Assembly (NCBI GenBank): GCA_963920705.1
Contig: OY987231.1
Coordinates: forward strand, 9,045,424 to 9,109,423
DNA length: 64,000 nucleotides
DNA from: Odiellus spinosus
Lineage: Eukaryota > Arthropoda > Arachnida > Opiliones > Phalangiidae
Direction of reading: 5' to 3'
Below, one piece after another: positions 47,601 through 56,745 of the stretch. Both the position numbers and the translations under genes were made by a program. How positions within the stretch are numbered: the stretch's first letter is position 1; each line of letters starts with the position of its first letter. The notes beneath the pieces are model-generated. The model was not told the origin of the DNA, did not search any database, and saw nothing but the letters and a program-made list of their open reading frames with translations.

Positions 47601-50600
47601 TATATTGTATAAAATGCATTTAGACATCACTGACATTTATATTTAAAGCTAGGAAGCATGCGGTAATGAAACAATTGGCTGTTTTAATTGCAAGCGTGTG
47701 CTAAGAGAAGTTTAAAGATACAAATAATACTTACAAGAACATATTCTTTTCAAAAGGGATAATGAATGCTAATAAGTTATTTTTAATCGACTATTAGAAC
47801 TGATCAAACATTTCTCCTCAATTAGAGATCGGGGTTTGGACAAGAAATTTCTGATTATTTTATCTTTATTCATCACTTAAAATTTTTCGAGGAAAGTCTA
47901 TGATAAATCCAATGTAATCGCGAATAATTTTACGATTATTTTTTTATGATTAACTGATTAACTGATAGTTGTGGATTATTTTGTCCAAACCCCGATCTCT
48001 ATCCTCAATTTACAGTTATGTGCGGCTTTAGTCATTTTTTTCGATTGCTCGTGCAATATATTTTTAGTTTTATCTACTATTAAAACGCCATATTCAAAAT
48101 TTTGTACCTCTACAGGTTGAAACGTTCTAAACAAACGAATTATCAAAAATATATATGTAAATGTTTTTTCCGATAAATGACGTAGTTTATTTCTGGAACG
48201 TAATTAACGATAATTTTCTACGAAAGTTAGATGACTTTCTGGATTAAGCACTTTTACGAAAAAGACCGCGCGAAAGGGACCTTTTCACTTGTGCCAGAAC
48301 GACCGAGAATCAACTGTAGGCTCTAGAATAGCCACGCGACCATATTGATGACGTAGTATTGCGTTCAATTTTTATATTAAATTTAGAAAATGGCAATTAT
48401 AAAATGCATTTTTTGTGACATTGCAATAATTTTTTCTATATTATATATTTTGAATAGTTTTTTAACGATCTTACCGAAAATGCTACTCAATTCTAATTTG
48501 CATGTCATGAAAAATCCGTGACAAATTAACTTGAAGATATAAAATTTTGTTTTTCAAATATTACCAGTTTACCACTTATAAAAACGAAATTTTCCCATAA
48601 ACGTATATGATATACATAGCAACATCTAGCAATTTACCATTTCTTTAAAAAATACCCACAAAAAATGAAGTTGAAAAAACTTGGTGTAAAACAGAATTTC
48701 TTTCGGAAGAAAATTTAGGCGCGTTGTCTTATGAAGCAATGTCAATTTTAAGGCAGGGTTAAAGGAATACGAGCATTAACGTCTTTACACGCATTTCTTT
48801 CTCCCCATGTTTCACCCTGTTGCTTTAAATTCAAAAAACAATCTCGCGGCATGAACATTTTTGCGTTCGACATATATATTCTCGCGTTTTCAGGCACAAA
48901 AAAATGGGCTTCATATTAATGACCCCACAGGGATATAGGACCAACGCTGCATAATGTTCAATGCCCACACTATTCGCCCACCCAATGTTGTATAGTTTTT
49001 TTTAAGATATGGATCTACATGCGCGTACTTATTAAAGGCGCGTTCACACTATGCTTTCAATGTCGTTATGAAACGTTGCTCTATACACCTTTTAATATAA
49101 ATGCGTTAATTTACTTTTGAATTTCGAATTTGTATCGGTGTAATCTCACCTACATTTTTATAATTATTTGTAAAAATAACCCCAAAACATTTAGATTTCA
49201 CCAGCGAATTTCCCGGTATTTCCAGGCTTCACCTGCAAATTTTCCTTGATATTTCCAGGTTTCACCAGCGAATTTTCCCTAATATTTCTAGGTTTTACCA
49301 TTGAATTTCCCCTAATATTTCCAGGTTTCTCCATTGAATTTCCCCTTATATTTCCAGGTTTCAGCATTGAATTTCCCTAATATTTTCAGGGGCAATAAAA
49401 ATATTTTGAAAAATCCTAATAAAAACTAAGAATTTATATTTTAAGGTCGTCCTAACATAGCGTCACTGAAGTATAGGATCAAGAACTCTTATTTCCTTAA
49501 ATTTCCCTGATTTATGTAAAAAGGAGAGTTTCCCTGATATTTCCCTTATGTCAAATTCAGAAGAGTTTCCCTGATATTTCCCTTATGTCAAATTCAGAAG
49601 AGTTTCCCTGATATTTCCCTTATGTCAAATTCAGAAGAGTTTCCCTGATATTTCCCTTATGTCAAATTCAGAAGAGTTTCCCTGATATTTCCCTTATGTC
49701 AAATTCAGAAGAGTTTCCCTGATATTTCCCTTATGTCAAATTCAGAAGAGTTTCCCTGATATTTCCCTTATGTCAAATTCAGAAGAGTTTCCCTGATATT
49801 TCCCTTATGTCAAATTCAGAAGAGTTTCCCTGATATTTCCCTTATGTCAAATTCAGAAGAGTTTCCCTGATATTTCCCTTATGTCAAATTCAGAAGGGTT
49901 TCCCTGATATTTCCCTTATGTCAAATTCAGAAGAGTTTCCCTGATATTTCCCTTATGTCAAATTCAGAAGAGTTTCCCTGATATTTCCCTTATGTCAAAT
50001 TCAGAAGAGTTTCCCTGATATATGCTTTCCTAATTTCTTCTAGGAACTCCATTCAGGTTTGTATAAATCCTATAAATATTAACCCATAAATGGAGCAGTT
50101 GTTTGTCCAGAAGAAGCTTTCTTTTTGCTATGGAGTCAACAATAGAAAAACGAAAGTTGCATCTAAATACGAAGCCCTGTACATAAAAAATATACAGAAA
50201 AATATCATCTTTGTCATAGATCAACAATTAAGAGTAAATTTCTAACCGCTTCTCATTTTTCAAACGTCTCTAATATTTTTTTCTAAATAAAATAATATTT
50301 TCACTCCCACGCACTTGTTATTTTGTTATGAAACTCTAATAAAGCATAAATTTACCTAAAAAGTGTCTAGTCTGAACGCCCCTTAACGGGGAAGAAAGTA
50401 AAGTGGGAGTATATAGCGCACTTATAGGTCCGTTTTTCCAGGCGCAATGATATATGAAATATAAAAATTCGCGGCAGATATAAATGGGCCCGAGAATAAA
50501 AACTGTTTTTCGCGTATCTACGTCCTACTCCCCTTCATCTCCCGCCTTTTAGGGCACCCAAAAATGTAGAAATGATTTATGACAATTATGCAAAGGAATT

Positions 50601-53600
50601 TTTAGGGTAAGCCTACTTCGGGGCTTGATGGGTTTAGGGGTGAGAAAAGGAGGCACACAACGTCAAGATCATTTTTTTTCTCTCTTCAGGGTTTTGATGG
50701 ATGAGTTTAACTTATAGGAAGAACGACAATGGTTCTAAAAAATTTGAATTTGGTTACGATATGTCGCACTTTATGTAATTTTTTTTAATAAGAATATATC
50801 CTATCAAATATTAGTATAATCACAGAACAGAATGAAGCCACTATTGCTCCTAACTGCTTAGAACTTTCGCGTATCAGTATAAAGCTACGGTAACACTATC
50901 ATTTCTTAATCGATTTGAAACGGTAAAATCAAATCGATATTCGAATCGCCAGGAATCGTTTGAAGCGTCGAGTGTTCACACATTACCTTTATAAATCGAT
51001 TTAATGTAGCTTCATCTATCGGTATGAAACTGGTTCCCGAAGAAGTTTCGGGAAATCGAATCAAATTGATTAGAGAAAAGACGGTTTCCCGTTCACACGA
51101 TTCAACGGTTTGAACCGATTCCAAGCCCTTGTAAGAACGCAGCTATATTTTACAAATAAGTTAGCGGATAAAACTGTTTACACGACCAGATGTCTATCTC
51201 TTATTAACTGCTTTCCAAATCTAAATTATCTGTATTTCAGACGAGGCGTAATTAGCCGGTTTTATCCGATTTAACCGCGGTTTACATAAATAAACTCGGT
51301 TTAATTTGATTAACCTGATGGATATTTCGTATCCATTTGATAATGTCTGTTTATACATGTATAATTCGTGGTTCTAAATTAACAAACAATTTATCCGAGA
51401 TTAAAATATCTGTAAAAAGTCTAGTAATCGATGGACATCTTAAGTTATTATCCGATTCCGAGCTCTAATTATCGCAACCCTCAACAAGCTCTCAAACCCT
51501 GGTGGGTGACTCCTCACTGAACACCGATGTTCTCCTGTTGGAACACTTCTACAGGCGGTAAATAATTTTTAGAATGGATACGCGATTACTGTCGTCATGG
51601 AAATTGAACCTCACTTACGCCTTACATTAAATCCACGCACACCAAAGCGCAGAAGGTAAATCTCAACAAATGTATCCCGTAAAAACCTTTTTGAAAAATA
51701 TACGCAAGATTCTAGCCACCCTTAGGGTCTAAGAATATATATAAACTGGAATAAAAGTCGAGTTTTATAGCTTTAGAAAAATGCAATAGTCATATTTTGT
51801 CTGAAAAGGCAGGTTTTAACACGGGGGCTCGGGGAATTTTCTATAACCATTAAAATATTTCCTAAAAATCTTTGAAAAAAAAGCTTTTGACGCGCTAGCC
51901 AACTTTAAAGTTCGAAGTCCCATTTAAAGTAGACATCTCGCAACCTGATTCGATATCAAATGGTTTTACATTTCATTTCATTGTAATCCCATACAATAAC
52001 ATGGTTTTCCCACAAGGATTTTTAATTTATGTTCATTATGGCTTAATAAATAAAGAAAAACTTTTCTTTTCATAAATTAGGAAGCCCAAGCTTTGTTTTA
52101 ATAAGTCGGTTTCTTGGCTCTAAAATGTTTTGTTTTTCTAAATAAGAAAGCCCCAGTATTTGAAGTGTTAAATGAGGCATGCGTTTCTGATTCTTCTGGG
52201 CTCTAACGATATAATTAAGGCACTGCCTTAAAATTGAAAACAAAAAACGTTTTAGAGCCTTGAAACCTCTTATTTATAAAACGTAGGTTGGGCTTACAAT
52301 TTACCAAAATACTTTTAGTATCTTTATTTATTTAGTCATATGAACAACCATAATGAACAAAATAAAAATCCCACGTTGGAAAAAACAGTGGCAGACGACA
52401 ACCAGCCAAACCCGTCCCTCGACACTTTTTCCTGAAGAGGCATATATCTAGAGCGCAGCGTATAAGATCTCTGCTCAGAACCAAAAATTGTTTTCTGGGG
52501 GTTTGAAAAAAGCTAACGTGTAAATGTGACTTATGGCATAATACGCAAAAAGGCTTTTTAGCCTATTTTCGCTCAAATTTTTTACTATCAACACTATATC
52601 AAAAGAACTTGTCTGACGTCGTAAAAAACATAAAGCCGCTCGCGTCCGCTTAACATTTTCTCGTTATTACGGCTTATAATAAAATCAGGGCGTAAAGTTT
52701 TCATTTTCGGAAGCAGAAAAAATAAATAAAAATGAAAATATTTTTGAAAAGCCTCGTCTTGAAAATATTGCTTTCAAAAAGTATCGTATAGAAACTCTTT
52801 AAAGGGAAACTATGAGTCAAAAATTGGACAGCTTTCGAATTTATTTTCGGAATCACCATAACACAAAACCTATTCGAGAATTTTGAAACAATTTTTAGAC
52901 ACGTTTTTGGTATTTAAATTAATTTCTAAAGTTGGGTTAAGTTTGAAAGTAAGTGAAGTATAAAATCGAACCAATCAGATGAACTTATCGGGCTCCCACT
53001 TCAACATATGATATAATCATTATATTTGTAGGGTTGTACCCCAATGGCCGTTGCCCCTGGAAGTTGGTTTATGAATATGGAAATTTCGAATTCGTCAATT
53101 CAAACTTAGCCAAACTTTTGAAATTGATTTAAATATTAAAAACGCGTCTAATAATTGTGAAAAAAATCTCGAATACGTTTTTGGCATCCTGTGATTCCGA
53201 AAATAAATTCAAAAGCTGTTCCATTTCTAGCTTACAGTATCCCTTTTTAAAACATTTTGAGATGGGGCATTACGATACGATGGAATTGTTGAAAAATATA
53301 TTTTGACTAAACCACGAACGGCTATAATAAATAATGACACCAGCGATAACCACTTAAGGGTATTGCTTCCCGCGAGATTGTAAAACGAACGGCTTCTTTT
53401 CTGTCTTATTATTTAACCTCACCATAGATTTTTTTATTATTATTTCTTTCTTTAAAGTATTATCAGACCTTTCCAAAAAACGATGGGATTTACAAATGGT
53501 TCTGACATATTTTTAACCGACCTATACAAATAGCCGGTACAAATTGTGGTGCGTTGGAAAACGGATGATATTTTGTATCGCCAGAGATTATGCGTTTTAT

Positions 53601-54913
53601 ACGTGAGAAACGGAATAATATAATGTATGCAATATTTTCTAGGATATTATAGAAGGGCAACCTAAATCGTATCTATAAATCTTCTCGTTTTAAAATCAAA
53701 ACAACAAAGCCATGACTATCGGGATATCTAATTGAAGCCGCCAATCAGTGGCCTATGACCAATAAATGATGGGTTATGTTTCGTACGAACCAATCAAGTA
53801 ATATGCATAATTTGATATACACGTTGATCAATAATATATTTAAATTAAATTAACGGAAACTTTAAAAACTCAACTACTGTTAGAGAATTCCCAATAAAAC
53901 CTCAAAAATGTAGTTAATATCCTTAACTATTAAAACAAAATCCAACAAGAACTAATGAATAATAAACGAACATTAATTTTTCCAACTTAACATTACAATT
54001 TACTCTCCAAAACCGAAACTACCACTAAATACTTTAATTTATTAACTAATGAAACTAATTCACTAACTATAATGAAGAGAACTAAAACTAACCCAAATAA
54101 ATAAAACAAAAACCTACATTTTCAAAGCCAAAACTAAGACTATAATTAATAAACCTTAAACTAATCTTAACTAATAAACCCTAAACAAACACTATAATAG
54201 AACAAATCTTCAGCTGCGTTCATTGTAATCGATTTAAACCGTTTCAGAACGTTTTTTTAGTGTGAACAGCAAGCAGTCTTTTCTCTATAATCGATTTGAT
54301 TCGATTTCTCGAAACTGCTTCGGGAACCAGTTTCATACTGATTTTGATTCAACAACCGATAGATGAAGCTACAATAAATCGATTTATAAAGCGTGAAAAG
54401 CGCTAAAACGGGTCGGTTTATAATTTTACCGTTTCAAATCGATTAAGAAATGCTATAGCGAGATCCGGGCTTAACTTTCGCTTTCTTTCAACTTAAGATT
54501 GGTGTTATACTTTATAAATTAATCGCGAGGGGCTAATCACTCAACGTAATCGTCGCATATGCCTGCAGCTTTGACTGTACTTAAGTGATTACGAAAATTT
54601 TTTTTTTTTTTTTTTTTTAGAAATAATTACCAAAGGTTGTAATCTTAAGTATATAATCGCGTTATGGATGTATAAATTTTTAAAATTAATAAAAAAAATG
54701 CATTTTTACCTGAACATCGGTGGGTTTCATTCTGGTACTCTTCTCGCCCACGAAAATGTCATCAATATCGATGAGAACGTAGCGATGCAAAGGCAGGCTT
54801 AATTTACCGTGAGACAGATACGAAATGCTATCGAGGAAGAGTAACTTGTGAAGCCAGAACTTTAAACCGTTGCCAAATATGACACGTTGAATTTTATCAT
54901 ATTTTCCGTGATC
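32476..54913 (-). CDS. sfl: Heparan sulfate N-deacetylase/N-sulfotransferase (C-terminal 613 residues, 12 exons; 5' end outside window)
   Basis: Exons, 5' to 3' on the minus strand: 54913-54710, 40055-39929, 36543-36428, 36358-36173, 36112-35984, 35907-35725, 34987-34891, 34684-34561, 34469-34295, 33771-33601, 33531-33422, 32695-32476. All phases join. NDST is a Golgi type II membrane enzyme that removes acetyl from GlcNAc of heparan sulfate and transfers sulfate from PAPS, the first modification needed for growth-factor binding. The deacetylase part shows [18 protein letters not shown] and [11 protein letters not shown]. The sulfotransferase part starts near [17 protein letters not shown] (PAPS 5'-phosphosulfate loop with catalytic Lys) and includes RAYSWYQ and the two Cys of the FYCQ...QCLG disulfide. 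Human NDST1 is 882 residues, so about 270 N-terminal residues, with the membrane anchor, lie beyond 64000. No defect is seen. The symbol follows the Drosophila orthologue sulfateless. Confidence 0.95.
33422..33531 (-). CDS. sfl: NDST exon ([17 protein letters not shown])
   Basis: 36 codons plus two bases. Acceptor GAGCAG; donor GTTAGT. Matches LHIIDGQQLRTDPAAVM of human NDST1. Confidence 0.91.
33601..33771 (-). CDS. sfl: NDST exon (HMRAHRD...[11 protein letters not shown])
   Basis: 57 codons, phase 0. [20 protein letters not shown], then [20 protein letters not shown]. The open frame continues past the donor GTTTGT, but homology shows the exon ends at TPQQ; the next intron is only 69 bp. Confidence 0.92.
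33872..34195. mobile_element. Foldback element in an NDST intron
   Basis: AATAGACCTAAC... and TTAAAACTTATCCGAAAAGT then AGGCTTAA at the left pair with TTAAGCCTACTTTCCGAGTT and TAGGTCTATTT at the right. The middle carries three imperfect copies of AAGCCTAGTTTGAAA.GTTTTA. Same family as 61738-62053. The host intron is 33772-34294. Confidence 0.7.
34295..34469 (-). CDS. sfl: NDST exon ([15 protein letters not shown])
   Basis: 58 codons after one base. [20 protein letters not shown] and IKRAYSWYQ, the 3'-phosphate-binding region of sulfotransferases. Acceptor TTCAAG, donor GTAAAT. Confidence 0.92.
34561..34684 (-). CDS. sfl: NDST exon ([12 protein letters not shown])
   Basis: Completes the GTTAL of the PAPS loop, then [20 protein letters not shown] and YYKGLDW. 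Acceptor TTTCAG, donor GTACTA (weak, but phase and homology fit). Confidence 0.9.
34745..34820 (+). repeat. Short tandem duplication (~37 bp)
   Basis: TATTAAAGGGATAATGAAGT with GATTTTTT repeats twice, with a third partial copy. In an NDST intron. Confidence 0.8.
34891..34987 (-). CDS. sfl: NDST exon (start of sulfotransferase, PAPS loop)
   Basis: 32 codons plus one base. [12 protein letters not shown] then [13 protein letters not shown]. The Lys of QKTG is the catalytic base in human NDST1. The acceptor is a T-run then CAAG, with an A17 tract on + just outside the exon. Confidence 0.93.
35589..35667. repeat. Imperfect hairpin in an NDST intron
   Basis: TTTCTCGATGCTAA near 35593 and TTAGCATCGAGAGA near 35648 are inverted repeats with a ~45-bp loop. 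The surroundings also show partial symmetry (GTAATTGGTTGC / ATAACCAATCAAAG). Possibly an old MITE. Confidence 0.55.
35725..35907 (-). CDS. sfl: NDST exon ([13 protein letters not shown])
   Basis: 61 codons, phase 0. [20 protein letters not shown] is nearly identical to human NDST. It ends PDETDPVWM before GTAAGA. Confidence 0.94.
35984..36112 (-). CDS. sfl: NDST exon ([13 protein letters not shown])
   Basis: 43 codons, phase 0. [20 protein letters not shown] then GGRE...[13 protein letters not shown]. Acceptor TTTAAAG; donor GTAAGT. Confidence 0.93.
36173..36358 (-). CDS. sfl: NDST exon ([20 protein letters not shown])
   Basis: 62 codons, phase 0. One of the most conserved parts of the family: [20 protein letters not shown] and [20 protein letters not shown]. 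Confidence 0.94.
36428..36543 (-). CDS. sfl: NDST exon (deacetylase, HMWSH)
   Basis: 38 codons after two bases. [20 protein letters not shown] contains the His residues of the deacetylase site. Donor GTATAT. Confidence 0.92.
36840..36975 (-). mobile_element. Partial copy of the 15521-15926 MITE family
   Basis: GGACTCTTCC, GGAATTCAGGCGGGAGCACT, TAGCGATATTGTCTTC and GGAATTTCTCTGGAGAGAGG align with the complement of 15670-15780. Neither terminal repeat is preserved. Confidence 0.65.
37020..37358 (+). mobile_element. MITE family Y, copy A
   Basis: Shares GGCGTAGTTTATTTCTGGAA, TTACGAAAAAGCCCACGCGA, GAGAATCAACTGTA and GATGACGTAGTATTG in the same order with copies at 46764-47135 (inverted), 48025-48535, 55194-55622 and 62130-62345. 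The right end GTGATAGCTTAACTTTAA is the family terminal repeat; the left terminus is lost. Confidence 0.8.
39929..40055 (-). CDS. sfl: NDST exon (deacetylase, [10 protein letters not shown])
   Basis: 42 codons plus one base. [30 protein letters not shown], then [11 protein letters not shown]. Acceptor TTCTAG, donor GTAAGT. It lies isolated between 3.4- and 14.7-kb introns. Confidence 0.93.
41467..41620 (+). mobile_element. MITE family X, partial copy
   Basis: AGCTGCGTTCATTCTGTGCC, then AAACTGCTTCGGGATCCAGT and TACAATAAATCGATTTATAA, shared with 54216-54466. The right part is missing beyond AAAACGGGTCG. Confidence 0.75.
42765..42880. repeat. 116-bp near-perfect hairpin
   Basis: CATTGATGGGCATGCTTC...AGTGGAAGG..GCGAAGCGCTTC is followed by a 4-nt loop and its complement to CATCAATG. 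The arms are ~56 bp with a few mismatches and one bulge. GC content is higher than in the surrounding DNA. It could be a tiny foldback transposon; a small-RNA precursor is conceivable, but no expression evidence exists here. Confidence 0.88.
42906..43000 (+). repeat. Dispersed repeat, copy 1
   Basis: GGCGCCCCCTTTTGGGGGCTTGCC, given here only in part (CTTTTGGGGGCTTGCCGCTT), then GAAATTTGATTGGTTCG. Matches 45385-45475. Confidence 0.7.
43905..44145 (+). repeat. Degenerate minisatellite (GTCATCGGTAAATATGTTAC)
   Basis: Several imperfect copies of GGGGGTCATCGGTAAATATG with TTACATT, and GGTCATCC and ATCATTCCTAAATA variants. Confidence 0.7.
45385..45475 (+). repeat. Dispersed repeat, copy 2
   Basis: GGCGCCACCTTTTGGGGACT, TGCCGCTTGTA and GAGATTTGATTGGCTCG match 42906-43000. 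Confidence 0.7.
45613..45956. mobile_element. 344-bp MITE, Tc1/mariner-like
   Basis: Inverted ends of about 45 bp: AGAAGCCGATGAAACCCTCC then TTTGAAGTCTACTACTC at the left, and GGGAGTAATAGACTTCAAAG then GAAGGTTTCATCGGCTTCTG at the right. TA at both outer borders (45611-45612, 45957-45958). CAGT-type outer end on the right. No transposase. Confidence 0.82.
46764..47135 (-). mobile_element. MITE family Y, copy B (inverted)
   Basis: Begins TTAAAGAGGGGCAGTCAC (family terminal repeat), then AACTCCAAATGGAAATTGAG and TACGTTCCGGAAATAAACTG at the other side, in reverse order relative to copies A, C and D. Confidence 0.8.
47823..48001. mobile_element. 179-bp hAT MITE with perfect TIRs and 8-bp TSD
   Basis: Twenty-one-base perfect inverted ends beginning TAGAGATCGGGGTTTGGA (47823 and complement ending 48001). 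TCCTCAAT duplicated at 47815-47822 and 48002-48009. TAG...CTA ends plus an 8-bp duplication are typical of hAT. The perfect ends suggest recent activity. Confidence 0.9.
48025..48535 (+). mobile_element. MITE family Y, copy C (longer form)
   Basis: Includes an extra left part (AAAACGCCATATTCAAAATT, TTGTACCTCT) before GACGTAGTTTATTTCTGGAA. The same left part occurs in copy E (61655-61700). Right end CATGAAAAATCCGTGACA. Confidence 0.78.
49032..50386. mobile_element. ~1.35-kb element with TTAA borders holding a 37-bp minisatellite
   Basis: TTAAAGGCGCGTTCACACTA (49032) and TAGTCTGAACGCCCCTTAA (to 50386) are imperfect inverted ends flanked by TTA or TTAA. The interior carries CCTGATATTTCC-type repeats from 49190 on and the tandem array 49526-50021. 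No transposase. TTA would suggest PIF/Harbinger, TTAA piggyBac; unresolved. Confidence 0.65.
49526..50021 (+). repeat. 37-bp minisatellite
   Basis: About 13.4 copies of AGTTTCCCTGATATTTCCCT then TATGTCAAATTCAGAAG. Only one substitution is apparent (GAAGGGTTTCC near 49897). Confidence 0.96.
50883..51150 (-). mobile_element. MITE family X, full-length inverted copy
   Basis: Shares TTTCTTAATCGATTTGAAAC, ATAAATCGATTTAATGTAGC and GGTATGAAACTGGTTCCCGA with the complement of 54216-54466. Outer ends AGCTACGGTAACA and GAACGCAGCT. The open frame 50906-51124 lies wholly inside the MITE. Confidence 0.82.
52005..52383. mobile_element. 379-bp foldback element
   Basis: CACAAGGATTTTTAATTTAT, GTTCATTATGG at the left pairs with CCATAATGAACAAAATAAAA, ATCCCACGTTGG at the right. 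Symmetry continues inward (GGCTCTAAAATGTTTTG / AACGTTTTAGAGCC), so almost the whole element is a diverged palindrome. Confidence 0.82.
52798..53251. mobile_element. 454-bp foldback element with ~150-bp arms
   Basis: The left arm reads TTTAAAGGGAAACT...CGAATTTATTTTCGGAATCA...GACACGTTTTTGGTATTTAA. Its complement lies at 53090-53251 (TGATTCCGAAAATAAATTCA). There are no coding features; the ~140-bp centre is unique. Confidence 0.82.
54216..54466 (+). mobile_element. MITE family X, copy in + orientation
   Basis: AGCTGCGTTCATTGTAATCG at the left, GATTAAGAAATGCTATAGCG at the right; the interior matches 50883-51150 inverted and 41467-41620 direct. Confidence 0.82.
54710..54913 (-). CDS. sfl: NDST exon (deacetylase, DIDDIFVG)
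   Basis: 68 codons. [20 protein letters not shown] then [20 protein letters not shown]. The Asp pair resembles the metal-binding Asp of the deacetylase domain. Acceptor TTCCAG, donor GTAAAA, phase 0 on both sides. The first NDST exon found in the window. Confidence 0.93.
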
Positions 54914-55193
54914 CTGGAATTAAATAAACCCATAAAAATTGTTAGATTACTAAATTAATTCTTTTAGTCAACCCCTAACCGAAGAGATTTAAATATCATT
55001 GTACTAATAATCATAATTTGTTTCATTGCTTCACGCTTTCTTACTATTACGGTTCGTATTTACTGTTATTATTACAATTACTATTATTACTATATTATTA
55101 CTTAATTACATATCGTCTTGCCGAAGCGGGCTTTAAGAAGCTACCTTGAGACTAAATTGTCAACAAGCTATGCTCGTATGGTAACTATTAAAT

Positions 55194-55622
55194 TTAAAGT
55201 GGGGTTTTCACTATTTGTTTCATCATACTATTAAAAAATACATGTGTAATGTTTTATGACGTAGTTTATTTCTGGAACGTAATTAACGATAATTTTCGTT
55301 CGAAAGGTAGGACTGTCTGGATTAAGTACTTTTACGAAAAAGACCGCGCGAAAACGACCTTATCACGTGGCAGAAAGCGAGAGAATCAACTGTAGGCTCT
55401 ACAATAATCAGGCGACGATATAGTGATGACGTAGTATTATGAAGAATTAATATTTTAAAATTTTCGAAAATGGCAATTATAAAATATGTATTTTTACTGT
55501 CGCTGTAATTGTTTCTATGACATATGTATATATATTTTGAATTGTTTTTTAACCATCTTTCCGAAAATTTTACTTAATTTCCATTTGGAGTTCATGAAAA
55601 ATCCGTAACAGCCTCACTTTAA
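55194..55622 (+). mobile_element. MITE family Y, copy D (both termini present)
   Basis: Left TTAAAGTGGGGTTTTCAC (55194-55211), right GTAACAGCCTCACTTTAA (55605-55622). Inside are TTATGACGTAGTTTATTTCT, GTGATGACGTAGTATT and GGCAATTATAAAATATG. The best reference copy of this family in the window. Confidence 0.86.
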
Positions 55623-56573
55623 AAGTATTAAGGACATTTTTTTGAATTAAAACTGTTCACATATTTCGTGATAAACCCTTACACAAAATTAGAAGCAAGA
55701 TGTAAAAGTCTTTAAAAAACATCTGTCAAATAGATTAAAGAAATTATAAGATTAAAAAATAGAACCAGTAAATCTTTTACTCAGGTTACTCTTAACTTTC
55801 TACTTTTAACTTTCTAAAAGGAGAAAAAAATTGACAAAGAAAAAATAAAAGGGGGCGACGACTTTGAAGAAACAATTTAAATCAAATTAGGAAACCGGGC
55901 ATAATAAAAAAATATATATATTTCACAGTCCGTGAAACTGGAGTTCATCGAAGGATAAAAATGAAAATACAAAAAAAAGTGGCCACAGATTGCACGAACT
56001 CGGCTTCTCAAAAAAGTATTAGGTTTCCAAAAACGGTACAAAAATTCAATTTTGAATCTTAAAAAAAATATATATATGAAAAGTTAACCTAAAACCTCTA
56101 AAGGGAAACTAAATGGTTTTTCCTATAAAAATTTGTTCTATATCTTTTTACAGAAGTCATCGTTAGTTTTTAATCGATCCGTATATTGATTTTTATTTTA
56201 TTTTAAACCAATCAGAATAAGAAATACGGAAATGAATGAACGAGGTATAAATATAATACATTTTATAAATTTTTTATTTAAGGAAGAAAAGCAAGGAGTT
56301 GATGGAGTTAATTTTTATTCTTAAAAACTGTAACCATCAACTCTTACTTTTAGTGAATTTTTTAAAAATATTACTCTACCATGGATTCTAATTTTAGAAA
56401 ATTCAACGTTAATAAATAATACACGTTAGAAATATGAGTATATAACCTTTTATAAAAGTTTCTATAAATTATATATTCTCAATCGTATAAAATAGCTTGG
56501 TTCACTTTATTTCTTATTTAGCAGAATTCCCACTCAAACGCGCTAGGAGTTCTAGCTTCTATAAATGAATATT

Positions 56574-56745
56574 TTAAGTGAGGTTGTCACGGATGTTTCA
56601 TGAATTCCAAATGGAAATTGAGTAGTATTTATGAAAGGCTAGTTAAAAAACGATTGAAAATATATTTTGAATCGTTTTTTAAAGTTATTTCAATTTTTTT
56701 TACTCAATATACATTTGGAAATCGTGAGTGACAACCTCCCTTTAA
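56574..56745. mobile_element. 172-bp palindromic derivative of MITE family Y (copy F)
   Basis: TTAAGTGAGGTTGTCAC at 56574-56590 and GTGACAACCTCCCTTTAA at 56728-56745. Both halves (AATTCCAAATGGAAATTGAG / CTCAATATACATTTGGAA) derive from the same end of family Y, so the element is two right ends joined head to head. Confidence 0.82.

Larger units (their letters stand above)
40056..54709. other. 14.7-kb NDST intron
   Basis: Large intron splitting the deacetylase-domain exons. Itemised separately: MITEs and foldbacks at 41467, 42765, 45613, 46764, 47823, 48025, 49032, 50883, 52005, 52798 and 54216, a 37-bp minisatellite, and a GTCATCGGTAAATATG repeat. Apart from these I see only AT-rich unique sequence and short unsupported open frames. 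No gene is nested in it as far as I can tell. Confidence 0.65.

Noticed and set aside
50906-51124. A 72-codon minus-strand gene
   Set aside because: Lies entirely within a MITE of family X.
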